Source: Streptomyces sp. NBC_01264
Lineage (GTDB): Bacteria; Actinomycetota; Actinomycetes; Streptomycetales; Streptomycetaceae
Assembly (NCBI RefSeq): GCF_026340675.1
Contig: NZ_JAPEOX010000006.1
Location: 1 to 64,000, forward strand
DNA length: 64,000 nucleotides
Direction of reading: 5' to 3'
The notes beneath the pieces are model-generated. The model did no database searches, was not told where the DNA came from, and worked only from the letters and a program-made list of their open reading frames with translations. Within the stretch, counting starts at the first letter, position 1. Every line of letters starts with the position of its first letter. The translations under genes were made by a program, and so were the position numbers. Of the stretch, positions 35,828 to 45,000 are shown piece after piece.

Positions 35828-35925
35828 CCGATTTTTATAGCCTTGCTTGACGATCTGTCGGTTCGGGCATGCGGGCGGTATGAGGACTGAAAGTGCCGTG
35901 CGTTGGGGGCCGGTTGAGCGCAGGG
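35828..35925 (+). mobile_element. IS630-family left-end remnant
   Basis: About 100 bases matching the terminal region of the copies at 26300 and 32720 (TTATAGCCTTGCTTGACGAT…GGTTCGGGCAT). No transposase body remains. Confidence 0.75.
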
Positions 35926-36011
35926 CTGATTCATAGTCCTGATGGCCTGGCGAACCTGCTGGTCACAGGGATGTGACGAACCTTCAGTACGGCATTTGGG
36001 CATGCATCGAA

Positions 36012-36297
36012 GCTCCGATGATCAAGGGGACCGACCAAGTCACCCGATCACCGGAGCTCCGATGTGTCGTCAGTCTGACATCGCCTGTCTGTTCAAGTCG
36101 CCCTCGCGTGAACTGCGTGAGCTTCCCGGCACGGCGGCGCGGTTGGCCTGCCTGCCGTATCCACGCGCTCGGCGGGGTCGGCTTCACAGCCTCGTCTCGG
36201 TGCTTTGACCGCTGGCCGGCGCCCGTTCCTACGCCGCGATCGGGCAGTGGGCCCGCCACGCACCCCAGGACACCCTGGCCTGCCTGGGGTTTCACCC
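36012..36297 (+). pseudogene. ISAs1-family transposase, N-terminal fragment
   Basis: A subterminal inverted repeat (36012-36023/36046-36057) precedes the ATG at 36061. The frame reads LPYPRARRGRLHSLVSVL, a TGA, then PLAGARSYAAIGQWARHAPQDTLACLGFHP, the conserved N-terminus of H-repeat/ISAs1 transposases. An IS3 fragment replaces the rest. Confidence 0.7.
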
Positions 36298-37093
36298 TCG
36301 AGGGCCCCTCGTGGTCGGCCATGGCGTAGCCGACGATCTCGCGTGTGGCCAGGTCGAGCCAGCAGGCGAGGTAGAGACAGCCCTCGGCGGTGGGCAGGTA
36401 GGTGATGTCGCCGACCAGCTTGGTGCCGGGGATTTCGGCGTGGAAGTCGCGGCCGATCAGGTCGGGGGCCGGCCGGGCCTTCTTGTCCGCGCGGGTCAGT
36501 GAGCGCCGTTTGCGGCGGGTGACGCCCTGGATGCCGGCCTGCCGCATGATCCGGGCGACGCGCTTGCGGTTCGCCTTCCGGCCCAGACGCCGTAGCCCCG
36601 GCGTGAATCCGCGGGACGCCGTAGGTCTTGCGGGAGGCAATGTGGAGCACGGTGATCTCGTGGGCGAGCGCGTCGTCGGCTGCCTGGCGGGCGGCTTCAC
36701 CGTCGCACCAGGCGTAGTAGGAGGAACGGGCGATCTTCACCGCGCGGCACAGCAGGGACACTGGACAGCAGACCTTCTCCGCGTGGATGAACCGGTAGAG
36801 CTCGCTCACCGGTCGCTCTCCTTCACGAAGAAGGCCGTCGCTTTTTCAGGATCTCGATGGTCTGCTGCTGCTCGCGGTTCTGCCTGCGCAGGCGTTTCAG
36901 TTCCTCGCGTTCGGCGCTGGTCGGCTCGCCCGGGGCCCCCTCGCCGCGGTCGGCCTGATCGCGGCGGACCCAGTTGCGCAGACTCTCCGGGCTGACCCCG
37001 AGCTCCCGGGCGACCTCCGTCACCGTCCTGCCCGACGAACAGACGAGCGCGATCGCGTCCCGCCGGGTACCGCTTCGTGTACTTGTTTCCCAC
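36298..37093 (-). pseudogene. IS3-family OrfA/OrfB, frameshifted and truncated
   Basis: OrfA pieces (VTEVARELGVSPESLRNWVRRDQADRG … LKRLRRQNREQQQTIEILKKR) are followed by OrfB (MSELYRFIHAEKVCCPVSLLCRAVKIARSSYYAW…). OrfB changes frame before KANRKRVARIMRQAGIQGVTRRKRR … LVGDITYLPTAEGCLYLACWLDLATREIVGYAMADH, where it is cut. The second and third catalytic residues are missing. Confidence 0.82.
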
Positions 37094-37265
37094 CCGGCAC
37101 TACTTCCTCTGGAACCTCACGTCCCAGTCTCCAGGTGTCCAAGACCAAGGGGAAGCTTCAGTTTGGTGTTCCTCCAGAAGTCTGCATCGGCGTGGTGGTA
37201 GGGCTGGCTCACTGGACCCCTGGCGTGCGTTCGGCCCGGGGCTCCCGGTCGGAGCAGGTCGCTTA

Positions 37266-38130
37266 GGCCGTGTCCTATGTGGTGAGGCGGGCGAGCCGTT
37301 TGTAGCAGCAGATGGCTGCGGCGAGGCTCAGAAAGGCCAGGTAGTTGCGGGGGTGGCGTTCGTAGCGGTGGTTGAGGCGGCGGTAGCCGGTCAGCCACGA
37401 CATGGTCCGCTCGATCACCCACCGGCGCCGGCCGAGTCGTTCCGATGACTCGACGCCCTTGCGTGCGATACGGACCCCGATCCGTTTCCCGCGTAACCAT
37501 TTTCGCAGGTGGGGAATGTCGTAGGCCTTGTCGGCGTGGAGGCGCCGGGGCTTGAAGTAGCGGCCACGATGGGGGTCGTGTCTCGTTTGGTGGCCCGTGA
37601 TCATGGGCTTGAGCGCGAGGCTGTCGTGGGTGTTGGCGGCGCTGATGCCGACGAGGAGGGGCAGTCCGTTCGCATCCGACAGGACGTGCATCTTGGAGCC
37701 CGGCTTGCCCCGGTCCACGGGGCTCGGACCTGTGAGTTCGCCCCCTTTTTAGCGCGGACGTGGGCGGAGTCCAGGACTGCGCGGGAGAGGTCGAGGAGGC
37801 CGGCGTCGTCGAGGCGGTGCAGGATCTCCTCGTGTAGCCGGCCCCACACTCCAGCCCTCGACCAGACCAGGAACCTGCGGTGGGCGGTCGACTTCGATAT
37901 CCCGAAGCACGGCGGCAGCGACCGCCAAGCGCATCCGCTGACCAGCACGTAGATGATCGCTGCGAACAGCGTCTCATCAGGCGTATCCGCAGTTCCGCCA
38001 CCCTGCGCCCGCACCTTCGAGGGCGGGATCAGCGGCTCCGCGATATCCCACAGCCCGTCCGGAACAATCCAACTCCAAGTACCCCGCCCCATGCAAAGCT
38101 CAACGACGCCTCACCACATAGGACACGGTC
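37266..38130 (-). mobile_element. IS5-family (IS427-type) insertion sequence
   Basis: 865 bp with inverted repeats GGCCGTGTCCTATGTGGTGA (right copy GACCGTGTCCTATGTGGTGA), TA on both sides. Complete. Confidence 0.9.
37275..38092 (-). CDS. IS5-family transposase (two frames)
   Basis: Frame 1: DUF4096 N-terminus (WSWIVPDGLWDIAEPLIPPSK) to the first Asp (AVLDSAHVRAKKGA). A shift at AAAAAGGGGG near 37745 enters frame 2: MDRGKPGSKMHVLSDANGLPL, LHADKAYDIPHLRKW and RRRWVIERTMSWLTGYRRL. All motifs intact. Confidence 0.88.
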
Positions 38131-38265
38131 TAAGTAAGCCGATTGGCGGGCCGGGGAACCCGCCGTCGCGTCCGTCAGTCGGGGGAGACACCACCCGGCC
38201 GATCTCGCCGAGTCTTGTAGAGACCGCACCACACCACACCTCCGCCATCGGGCGGCCACGGGAGC

Positions 38266-39582
38266 ATGTTCATTCACCGTGGCTACGAGAACGGGGTGCA
38301 CGACCGCGAAGGGGGCCGCCTTCATGTTCATGCCTCTGAGAAGCGCCCTTCTGTTCGCCACCGCGTGATGATCGAGTCGCTCACGTCCGTACTCCGCCGT
38401 GACTGGCGCAGGTTTCTGCTGCCTCCCGCTGTCGCCTGGCTCGTCTCGAACCTGATCACCTGGATGATCGCCAAGGCCTCCATCGCCGGTGACGGTTCCA
38501 GCGTGGCCTACTGGTCCACGGCGGGGCGTCGGCGATGGGATTCCGAGCACTACCTGTCGATCGCCAAGACCGGCTACGAGATGTTCTGGTGCCATGAGCG
38601 CTACCCGAACTTCCCGGATGTGATGTGCGGGAACGTGGCCTGGTTCCCCGGGTATCCCATGATGGTTCGGGCGTTCTCCGCCACTGGGCTGTCGTACGAG
38701 ATATCCGCTGTGGTCATCACCGAAGTGGCCTTGCTCGGCATGTTCGCGGTGCTGTGGTGGCTGCTCGGCGGCAAGCTCAGCTGGTCCACCGGCCTCACGC
38801 TAGCCATCGGTGCGGTCTTCCCCGGCGGGATCTACTTCCATGCGATCTTTCCGATCGCCACCGGCACGCTCGCCCTCCTCGCTTGTGTCGTCGGCGTCAA
38901 ACGCGGGTCCTGGGTCATCGCCGCAGCGAGCGGGTTCGTGGCCACAGCCTGTCATCTCGTCGGCGCGGTCGCCGTGGGCATGCTGCTGGCCAGCGTGCTC
39001 TTCGCTTGGCGCAAGGACCCCTGGCCGGTACGGTGCGCCAAGGGCGCGGGAGCGGCGGCCATCGCCGGCAGCGGCGTGCTGTGGGCCAAATGGCTGATGT
39101 GGCAGGCCACCGGCAAGTGGGACGCGTACGAGATCATCCAGGAGTCCAGTTACAAGCAGGGCGGCCTGCACGAGCCCTTCTCCGCGATGGCCAAGGCCTA
39201 CGGCGTCCCGTTCAGCGAGTGGTACCGACCCAAGGGCCACCTGCCCTGGCTGGTGGAGCACAGCCAGGCCGCGCACCACACCCAGTTCTGGCTGAATGTC
39301 CTCTTCGTCCTGCTCGTCGTGGCGACGGCCGTCGTCCAGCTCGTCCGGCACCGGCGCCTGGAGGTCGAGCAGTGGGCCGCCTTGATCCTGACGGTGGGCG
39401 TCTTCCTTACCCCGTTCCTCGCCGACGCGCAGATGTCCTGGTACCGCAACCACGCCCAGATGTTCGTCGCGCTCATCCTGGTCCCGCGCATGCCCCGATG
39501 GGTCCAGGTGGTGCTGCTGGCTCTGTGCGCCGTTCAGTACGCCCTGCTGGGAGCGATGTTCTTCTCCGGCGTCCTCGTGTAG
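38266..39582 (+). CDS. Polytopic membrane protein, PIG-V/GT39-like mannosyltransferase
   Basis: Up to 438 residues with ~9-10 hydrophobic helices. Near the first loop it has RRWDSEHYLSIAKTGYE and WFPGYPMMVRAF, matching the WD.x.Y..IA..GY and FP.YP pattern of PIG-V-type polyprenol-phosphate-mannose transferases (GT-C fold). It would transfer a sugar from a lipid carrier to an extracytoplasmic acceptor. The next gene, a GT2 that makes lipid-linked sugar, lies 59 bp downstream, so they probably act together. The start is uncertain: ATG at 38368 (MIESLTSVL) fits homologues better than 38266. Confidence 0.7.
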   Translation: MFIHRGYENGVHDREGGRLHVHASEKRPSVRHRVMIESLTSVLRRDWRRFLLPPAVAWLVSNLITWMIAKASIAGDGSSVAYWSTAGRRRWDSEHYLSIAKTGYEMFWCHERYPNFPDVMCGNVAWFPGYPMMVRAFSATGLSYEISAVVITEVALLGMFAVLWWLLGGKLSWSTGLTLAIGAVFPGGIYFHAIFPIATGTLALLACVVGVKRGSWVIAAASGFVATACHLVGAVAVGMLLASVLFAWRKDPWPVRCAKGAGAAAIAGSGVLWAKWLMWQATGKWDAYEIIQESSYKQGGLHEPFSAMAKAYGVPFSEWYRPKGHLPWLVEHSQAAHHTQFWLNVLFVLLVVATAVVQLVRHRRLEVEQWAALILTVGVFLTPFLADAQMSWYRNHAQMFVALILVPRMPRWVQVVLLALCAVQYALLGAMFFSGVLV

Positions 39583-39641
39583 TTCCGACCGCGTCCGTCC
39601 CCAGTAACCCGCCTGACATACCACCGCCCGGAGAGTCCCGC

Positions 39642-40658
39642 ATGACGACCGCCGCGAACGACGAGACATACCTGGGACCGTTGACACTTTCGGTCGTCGT
39701 CCCTATGTACAACGAGGAAGAGGCCCTGACCGCGCTGGCCGCGCGGCTGCGGCCCACCCTGGACGGGTGCGGTGAACCGTATGAGGTCCTCGCCGTCGAT
39801 GACGGCTCGACCGACGCGACCGCCCGGATGCTGGAAGACCTGCGTGTGCTCTGGCCCCAACTGCGTGTCGTGTCCCTGCGGCGCAACAGCGGCCACCAGG
39901 CGGCCCTCACCGCCGGGCTACACCGGGCACGCGGCTCCTACGCGGTCAGCATCGACGCCGATCTCCAGGACCCGCCGGAGGCCATCCCGCGGATGCTGGC
40001 CCTCGCCCGGGCGGAGGGGCTGGACGTCGTCTACGGCGTCCGAGCCGACCGCTCCACCGACAGCGTGTTCAAGCGCCGGACCGCAGCCGCGTACTACCGG
40101 CTGGTGCGCCGCACGGTCGGGGCACACGTCCCGGCCCAGGTCGGCGACTTCCGCCTGCTGTCCCGGCCGGTCCTGGAAAGTCTCAAAGAACTGCCAGACC
40201 AGCGGCAGGTCTACCGCCTGCTCATACCCTCACTGGGCTTCCCGAGTGGACAGATCACCTACCGGCGCGAGGAACGCGTGGCCGGCGCCACCAAGTACCC
40301 CCTTCGCAAGATGGTGATGCTGGCCCTCGACAGCATCACCGGCTTCTCGGCCGCCCCGCTGCGCCTGGCAACGGCGATGGGCGCTCTCAGCCTCGTGGTC
40401 TGCTTCCTGTTCCTCGCCTGGACGATCACCGTCTACACCCTGGGAAAGGCCCTGCCCGGCTGGACCTCCCTGGTCATCACGGTGCTGTTCTTCGGCGCCG
40501 TCCAGCTCTTCTGCCTGGGCCTGCTCGGCGAGTACCTGGCCCGCATCTACACGGCCGTCCAGGCCCGACCCACCTATGCCGTCGCCCACGACACAGCCGA
40601 GGAGCAGCAGGTGAGCGACTTCGCTGGAGCGTGTCTGAAAGATCGTGTAAGTCCGTGA
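39642..40658 (+). CDS. GT2 family polyprenyl-phosphate glycosyltransferase (DPM1/GtrB-like)
   Basis: 338 residues. The GT-A domain has SVVVPMYNEEEAL, LAVDDGSTD (Asp53-54), the DxD-type SIDADLQDPPE (105-107) and QVGDFRLLSRPVLE. Two C-terminal helices (GALSLVVCFLFLAWTI… and LVITVLFFGAVQLFCLGLLGEYLARIY) are typical of GtrB-like enzymes. It likely loads a sugar on undecaprenyl phosphate for the membrane transferase encoded upstream. ATG with GGAGAG upstream. A perfect hairpin follows the stop. Confidence 0.88.
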   Translation: MTTAANDETYLGPLTLSVVVPMYNEEEALTALAARLRPTLDGCGEPYEVLAVDDGSTDATARMLEDLRVLWPQLRVVSLRRNSGHQAALTAGLHRARGSYAVSIDADLQDPPEAIPRMLALARAEGLDVVYGVRADRSTDSVFKRRTAAAYYRLVRRTVGAHVPAQVGDFRLLSRPVLESLKELPDQRQVYRLLIPSLGFPSGQITYRREERVAGATKYPLRKMVMLALDSITGFSAAPLRLATAMGALSLVVCFLFLAWTITVYTLGKALPGWTSLVITVLFFGAVQLFCLGLLGEYLARIYTAVQARPTYAVAHDTAEEQQVSDFAGACLKDRVSP

Positions 40659-40665
40659 TGTGGAA

Positions 40666-40704
40666 GCCTGGCCCGGGGCTCGGCCTCGGGCCTGTGGGCC
40701 AGGC
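40666..40704 (+). terminator. Terminator of the glycosyltransferase pair
   Basis: GCCTGGCCC and GGGCCAGGC pair (40666-40674, 40696-40704) eight bases after the stop. Confidence 0.6.
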
Positions 40705-40718
40705 GGATCGGACGAGTC

Positions 40719-41005
40719 ATGGCAGACAGAAACGAAGCGGCCGCGTCCCTCATCTTCGCCACCCTGGGCAAGCCCGACATCCGCTTCACCAGCGCCCTAG
40801 ACAACGACATCGAGATAGCCGAACGCGCCGACGAGGTGCTGGTCTACGACCGCCCCATCGGCAAAGAAGGACTCCTCTGGCGAGATCTCCTGTCCTGGTG
40901 GCAGGAAACCCGGAAGATGACCGATCAGGAGCAGGCGACACGGGCCCTCTACAGCCGCATGGAGGCTTCACTGCCACCAAACTCCCCAGGACAGAAGAAC
41001 CTGTT
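40719..41005 (+). pseudogene. DUF559-like nuclease gene, 5' part (split by IS3)
   Basis: ATG start; 95 codons (MADRNEAAASLIFATLGKPDIRFTSALDNDIEIAERADEVLVYDRP…QKNLF). The IS3 element with a GTT duplication interrupts the TTC codon of Phe. This N-terminal domain is helical and not diagnostic by itself. The 3' part continues in the same frame from 42332. Confidence 0.75.
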
Positions 41006-41036
41006 TGAGGTTCCCCCGTTGTTCGGGAGTTGCTGA

Positions 41037-41954
41037 TTAGCTGGTCAGGAGGGGTTGACGGGTGTTCAGGTTCGCTGGTTCGGCCGTCGCCTGGTTGGCG
41101 TAGTGCTTCTCTTCGTACTCGATCGGGCTGAGGAAGCCGAGCCGTTCCTGGATGCGACGGGAGTTGTAGAAGCCATCGATGTACTCGAAGAGCGCGAGGT
41201 TCGCCTCAGCCCGGGTGGTGAAGGTCCGGCCACGGAGGCCCTCGGTTTTGATGAGCATCCAGAGGTTCTCCGCGAGAGCGTTATCGTATGAGTCGCCGAT
41301 CGAGCCCATGGACGCTTCAACTCCAGCTCTCATTAGCCGGGTTGTGAGCTTGATAGACGTGTATTGACAGCCGTGGTCCGCGTGATGAATCAGCTGGCCG
41401 GGCTCGACCTCGCGGGACGCGAGGGCGTACTCCAGGGTGGTCAGCACCAGGTCGGCGTCCGCGCGGGCGGAAGTCTCCCAGGCGACCACCCGGCGGGAGA
41501 AGGCGTCGCGGATCGCCGAGAGCCACAGAGGCCCCTCACCGGTGGAGATCATGGTGAGGTCGGTGACCCACAACCGGTTCGGAGCCGGTGCGGTGAAGTC
41601 CCTGTTGACCAGGTCCGGGGCCAGGGTGGCCTTCGGGTCCCGGCGCGTGAAGCCCTTGCGCCGTGGGCTGACCCCCGCGATGTCGGCCTCGCGCATCAGG
41701 CGCTCGACCCGCTTGCGGCCCACGTGGACACCCTCACGCTTGAGGACGGCGTGTACCCGCGGCGAGCCGTAGTTGCCGCCGGAATCCGCGTGGATCTCTT
41801 TGATCCGCTCGGTCAGCTCGACGTCACGGCGCCTTCGCTCGCACGGCTCGGCCTCTGCACGGCGCCAGCGGTAGTAGGTGGAGGAGGGGATGTGCAGTTC
41901 CCGAAGTACGCACTCGACTCCCAGGCACGGGTGCTCGTCAACGAGCGCCGTCAC
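41037..41954 (-). CDS. IS3 transposase OrfB (copy 2)
   Basis: Same translation as the 21929-22846 copy: rve domain with LWVTDLTMIS, IHHADHGCQYTS and DNALAENLWM. GTG start overlapping the OrfA stop. Intact. Confidence 0.92.
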   Translation of the reverse strand: MTALVDEHPCLGVECVLRELHIPSSTYYRWRRAEAEPCERRRRDVELTERIKEIHADSGGNYGSPRVHAVLKREGVHVGRKRVERLMREADIAGVSPRRKGFTRRDPKATLAPDLVNRDFTAPAPNRLWVTDLTMISTGEGPLWLSAIRDAFSRRVVAWETSARADADLVLTTLEYALASREVEPGQLIHHADHGCQYTSIKLTTRLMRAGVEASMGSIGDSYDNALAENLWMLIKTEGLRGRTFTTRAEANLALFEYIDGFYNSRRIQERLGFLSPIEYEEKHYANQATAEPANLNTRQPLLTS

Positions 41955-42259
41955 CTGGGCCGGGTCGGGTCGAGTTGCGCCGCGAAAAACGCCGAGGCCG
42001 TCCGCAGTACGTCGTTGGCCCGCTTGAGCTGGACATTCTCCTTGCGCAGGGCCGCGAGCTCGGCGCGTTCGTCGGTGGTGAGCCGGTCATCGCGTTCGCC
42101 GGCATCCGCCTCCGCCTGGCGGATCCACCCGCGCAGGGCCTCGGGATGCACGCCGAAGTCGACAGCCAGCTTCTTGATCTGGGGCTTCGGCTCCGCGGTG
42201 CGATACATCCGTACCGCACGCTCACGCAACTCGAGCGAGTATTTCCGGGGTGCAGCCAT
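41951..42259 (-). CDS. IS3 transposase OrfA (copy 2)
   Basis: Same translation as the 21624-21932 copy: HTH domain plus coiled coil. Intact. Confidence 0.9.
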   Translation of the reverse strand: MAAPRKYSLELRERAVRMYRTAEPKPQIKKLAVDFGVHPEALRGWIRQAEADAGERDDRLTTDERAELAALRKENVQLKRANDVLRTASAFFAAQLDPTRPR

Positions 42260-42328
42260 GGCCACTGGTCCTCTCATGAGTCCCATCTGACCCGATGTCA
42301 ACACTCTCCGCATCCCGGGGGAACCTCA

Positions 42329-42881
42329 GTTCTCGCACTACCACCACGCCAACCGCGACCACTTGAACGACGTGCCCGCCCTCTTGCCGGAGATATGGCT
42401 GCACTGGGACCCCAAGACCCTCCGCCAACGCGGCGCACCCGCCATGCCGAACCTGCGCATGGACTTCCTCATGCTGCTCCCAGGCACCCGGCGCGTGGTG
42501 CTGGAGGTCGACGGCATGCAGCACTACACCCGCAACGAAGGAACCGAGCCCGACAGCGCAAAGTACGCCGCCACCATGGCCGCCGACCGCGACCTGAAAC
42601 TCCACGGCTACGAAGTGTTCCGCTTCGGCCACGACGAACTCCGCGACCGCGACCGGCCCCTGCTCGCCCGCTTCTTCAACACACTCGTCGGCACTCGCCC
42701 ATCCGCCTCGAGTGCCGCGGTCAGGCCGAAATCTGCGGAGCAAGAAAGCTCAGGTCAGCCTGGGTGCCGGGCGCTCTCGCGCTGTCGGGGTGCGGACCCC
42801 GTCGCGGCCCCGGAGGCCAGGGCCGTTCCCCGTACGGTCGACGCACCCCGCCTTCGGGCGAGCTGGCAGCACTGTCCGTGA
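42329..42881 (+). pseudogene. DUF559-like nuclease gene, 3' part
   Basis: Continues the interrupted gene: SHYHHANRDHLNDVPALLPEIWLHWDPKTLRQRG … LRMDFLMLLPGTRRVVLEVDGMQHY … YAATMAADRDLKLHGYEVFRFGHDELRD. The RMDFL … LEVDGMQHY … ADRDLKLHGYEVFRF arrangement is the PD-(D/E)xK fold of DUF559/Vsr-like endonucleases. After about 42720 the translation loses regular character, so the true stop is uncertain. As it stands the gene is inactivated. Confidence 0.7.
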
Positions 42882-43223
42882 AAGCCGCGCTCTGCTCCTC
42901 GGCCATGAGGCACCCGTCGGACGCGGCAAGGTGCTTGTGGGGAGGGCGGGGGAGTGGCCGCACGTCCGCGAAGCGGATCGTCTACCCGCCCTGCGCGCTG
43001 GGCTGGGCGGGCGCCGGGTGTGCGTAGCGGCGTCGACATCGGGGTCGCGTACCGCCCAGCTGACATGGGGTGCTGGTAAGAACGCTGTCACCAGCCGCAA
43101 ACGAGGGACGTCACGTCCGGCGACGTCCGGTGGGGTCTCGCTCGGCGACATGACGGGCGACAGCGTCAACGCCGGGGCGGGCTAGCGCTCCAGTGCGCGG
43201 ACGGAGGCGTGGCGGGAACAGGC
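42882..43223. other. No recognisable gene
   Basis: About 340 bases of GC-rich sequence between the nuclease remnant and the integrase fragment. No frame shows a ribosome site with a recognisable product. Confidence 0.4.
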
Positions 43224-43430
43224 CTAGAGCATCGGCGTGGACGTGCCACTCTCGGCGTCGTGTGTGCGGGCGCTGTGGCGGAGTCGGTGAAGGGTCCAGC
43301 CGTCCAGGTCCTTGATGTCGTCGGGTGATGCGAGCGGGTTGGCTAGCAGTCGGGTGTTCTCCTCGAAGATCTCCTCGGCCCGGCGGTAGGAGAGCCGGGC
43401 CTGGCCTAGTCGCGCTGCCAGTCCTGGCGC
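43224..43430 (-). pseudogene. Tyrosine recombinase (integrase) C-terminal fragment
   Basis: Reverse frame: QARLSYRRAEEIFEENTRLLANP … DLDGWTLHRLRHSARTHDAESGTSTPML. WTLHRLRHS carries the HxxR motif of phage-type integrases. The catalytic Tyr region beyond TPML is lost, and the N-terminal part is replaced by another frame. It is a trace of a former integrative or plasmid recombination module. Confidence 0.72.
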
Positions 43431-43651
43431 TCGGTGTCGAAGACCTGGAAACGGACCCACTTCGCGATCATCACGGGGTCGCGGGGGGCCGCGAAGCGGA
43501 GCAGCAGCCGGGTCTCCTCCTCGTCGTCGGCGGGTGCCTGGCCGATGGACGGCGACGGGTCGACGATGCGTTTCTGGTTCTCCTGCGGAATAGCGAGCAT
43601 TTCCACAGCCTTTTCATCGTGAGCCCGGAGCCCTTCCAATACCCGGACCAA
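43406..43651 (-). CDS. Unrecognised ORF or fragment
   Basis: 81 residues (MVRVLEGLRAHDEKAVEMLAIPQENQKRIVDPSP … PADDEEETRLLLRFAAPRDPVMIAKWVRFQVFDTERQDWQRD). Coding-like codon use, charged, no signal peptide. It overlaps the upstream edge of the integrase remnant, so it may be a recombinant junction. No family recognised. Confidence 0.35.
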   Translation of the reverse strand: MVRVLEGLRAHDEKAVEMLAIPQENQKRIVDPSPSIGQAPADDEEETRLLLRFAAPRDPVMIAKWVRFQVFDTERQDWQRD

Positions 43652-43920
43652 GCCCCACCGCCCGGTGTGCCAGCGCCTCCACTGCCCAGATGACGAGCGC
43701 GCCCTTCCTCACCCGCCGTAGGCGAAGTACCGGCGGTAGAAGCTGTGGACGCCGCGGAGAAAGCGGTTCGGGTCGCGTCGATGTCATCGAGAAGGCCTCG
43801 CCGGCCGGCGGAGGCCGCCGCTGGGCAGCGGGAGCGCTTGCGATGGGCAGTTCGCGCGTTGGCCCTACCCGGCAAGGTGGTTCCTGGCAACATCAATGGG
43901 ATTCGAACATAGGGGGTCCC

Positions 43921-44367
43921 ATGCGCTTCGGCGTCCGCTTGCTCACTGTCGCCACTGCTACCGTCGCCACCGGAGTGCTGCTCGTCGGCTGCTCCTCGAG
44001 CCCGGCCGAGGAGTTGGAGGACTGGTGGTCTTCGGGGGGTGACGACAGCGTCAAGGCGCTGTCCGACAGCTCGAGCCAGGTCAACACGGCGAGCATGCAA
44101 GTGATGGACGACAAGCGCACCGCTTGTCAGGAGCTGCTGGCAGCGGTGGCCAAGGCGAAGAAGTACGGCACCCCTCCGAGCGAGAAGGCCAAGGGTTTCT
44201 GGGCGGAAGCCCTTACCGACTTCGAGCAGGGAAGCAAGGCGTGTGTCGCCGGGGTCGACCAGAAGGACGAGCCCCAGACCAACGAGGGCATCCGCGAGGT
44301 GCAGAGGGCCATCGGCATCCTGGCTTCCGCGGTGTCCATGATCAGGAGCGACTTGGAGGCCAAGTGA
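43921..44367 (+). CDS. Small lipoprotein of unknown function
   Basis: 148 residues. Lipobox LLVGC (Cys24) after an Ala/Val-rich signal. The mature part is helical and charged (VNTASMQVMDDKRTACQELLAAVAKAKKYGTPP … FWAEALTDFEQGSKACVAGV … IREVQRAIGILASAVSMIRSDLEAK). It has two further Cys that may pair. It is probably a helical bundle on the outer face of the membrane. GGGGG ribosome site before the ATG and a perfect palindromic terminator after the stop, so it is monocistronic. Confidence 0.8.
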   Translation: MRFGVRLLTVATATVATGVLLVGCSSSPAEELEDWWSSGGDDSVKALSDSSSQVNTASMQVMDDKRTACQELLAAVAKAKKYGTPPSEKAKGFWAEALTDFEQGSKACVAGVDQKDEPQTNEGIREVQRAIGILASAVSMIRSDLEAK

Positions 44368-44411
44368 TCCGGTGATCCGCCGGTATCGCCCGAACCTCTG
44401 ATCGCCAGAAC

Positions 44412-44441
44412 CCCGGTGGCGCCCGGCCGGGCGCCACCGGG
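44412..44441 (+). terminator. Perfect 30-bp palindrome after the lipoprotein
   Basis: CCCGGTGGCGCCCGG followed directly by its complement. 45 bp past the stop; acts as a hairpin terminator. Confidence 0.65.
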
Positions 44442-44627
44442 TGACGTGTCGCCGGCTCCGCTGTCCCCATCGGACACCCACCCGCGTTGGGCCAGGCGGC
44501 CCGGATGGCCGTCGACTGCTGGGTCCTGCCCCGGTCCGTACGCACCGATGGCAGCCGGAAGGGTCCGGTACACGAAGAGGCGAAGTACCAGCACTGGAGG
44601 CATGGATCCCGCAGCCCGGCACTGTCA

Positions 44628-44655
44628 CGTTGTCGGTGGTGTGACCGCGGGAGGG
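44628..44655 (+). mobile_element. Solo IS6-type terminus
   Basis: GGCACTGTCACGTTGTCGG plus TGGTGTGA, identical to IS6 ends elsewhere, without any IS6 body. Truncated Mu-type transposase sequence begins immediately inside it. Confidence 0.7.
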
Positions 44656-45000
44656 TAGAAGGGGCCTAGCAGCCCGCCGACCGGACCGAACACCGCCTCG
44701 TCACGGACCAGCGCGACCCGCAGCGCCGTGAGCACCCCGTCCCTGCTGGGCGCGTGCGCGGTGACTGACGCTCCGGTGATCACCTTGTGTGCGCAGTCGA
44801 TGAACCACGTCACCCACGGAGTGACCAGCTCTCCTCCAGGTCCACCTCGACGGCCAGGTGTTTGTGATCGCCCTCCCACGCCGCGTTGCGGTGGGACGGC
44901 GGCCGCTTGCCGAACACATCGTTGGGCACGGCGCGCCGCCTCACCGGACCGCACGTAGGCGCCGTACGCGCATCGTCTCGGCCAGAGACAATGACGCCCC
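44656..45000 (-). pseudogene. Mu/TniA-type transposase fragment
   Basis: Reverse strand: NDVFGKRPPSHRNAAWEGDHKHLAVEVDLEE, a frameshift, then LVTPWVTWFIDCAHKVITGASVTAHAPSRDGVLTALRVALVRDE. WEGDH and WFIDCA carry the two Asp of the rve core. N- and C-terminal parts are absent; the IS6 terminus cuts the 3' side. Confidence 0.68.

Larger units (their letters stand above)
41006..42328 (-). mobile_element. IS3-family insertion sequence, copy 2 (inverted)
   Basis: 1,323 bp, same termini as copy 1, GTT target duplication (41003-41005, 42329-42331). Orientation is opposite to copy 1. Confidence 0.93.

Noticed and set aside
38625..39641. Long N-terminal extension of the GT2 frame
   Set aside because: It overlaps the upstream membrane protein and is Arg/Pro-rich; homology begins at MTTAANDETY (39642).
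40629..40650. Possible IS256 right end (GTGTCTGAAAGATCGTGTAA)
   Set aside because: Too short and dissimilar to the end at 1511, and it lies within the plausible 3' end of the GT2 gene.
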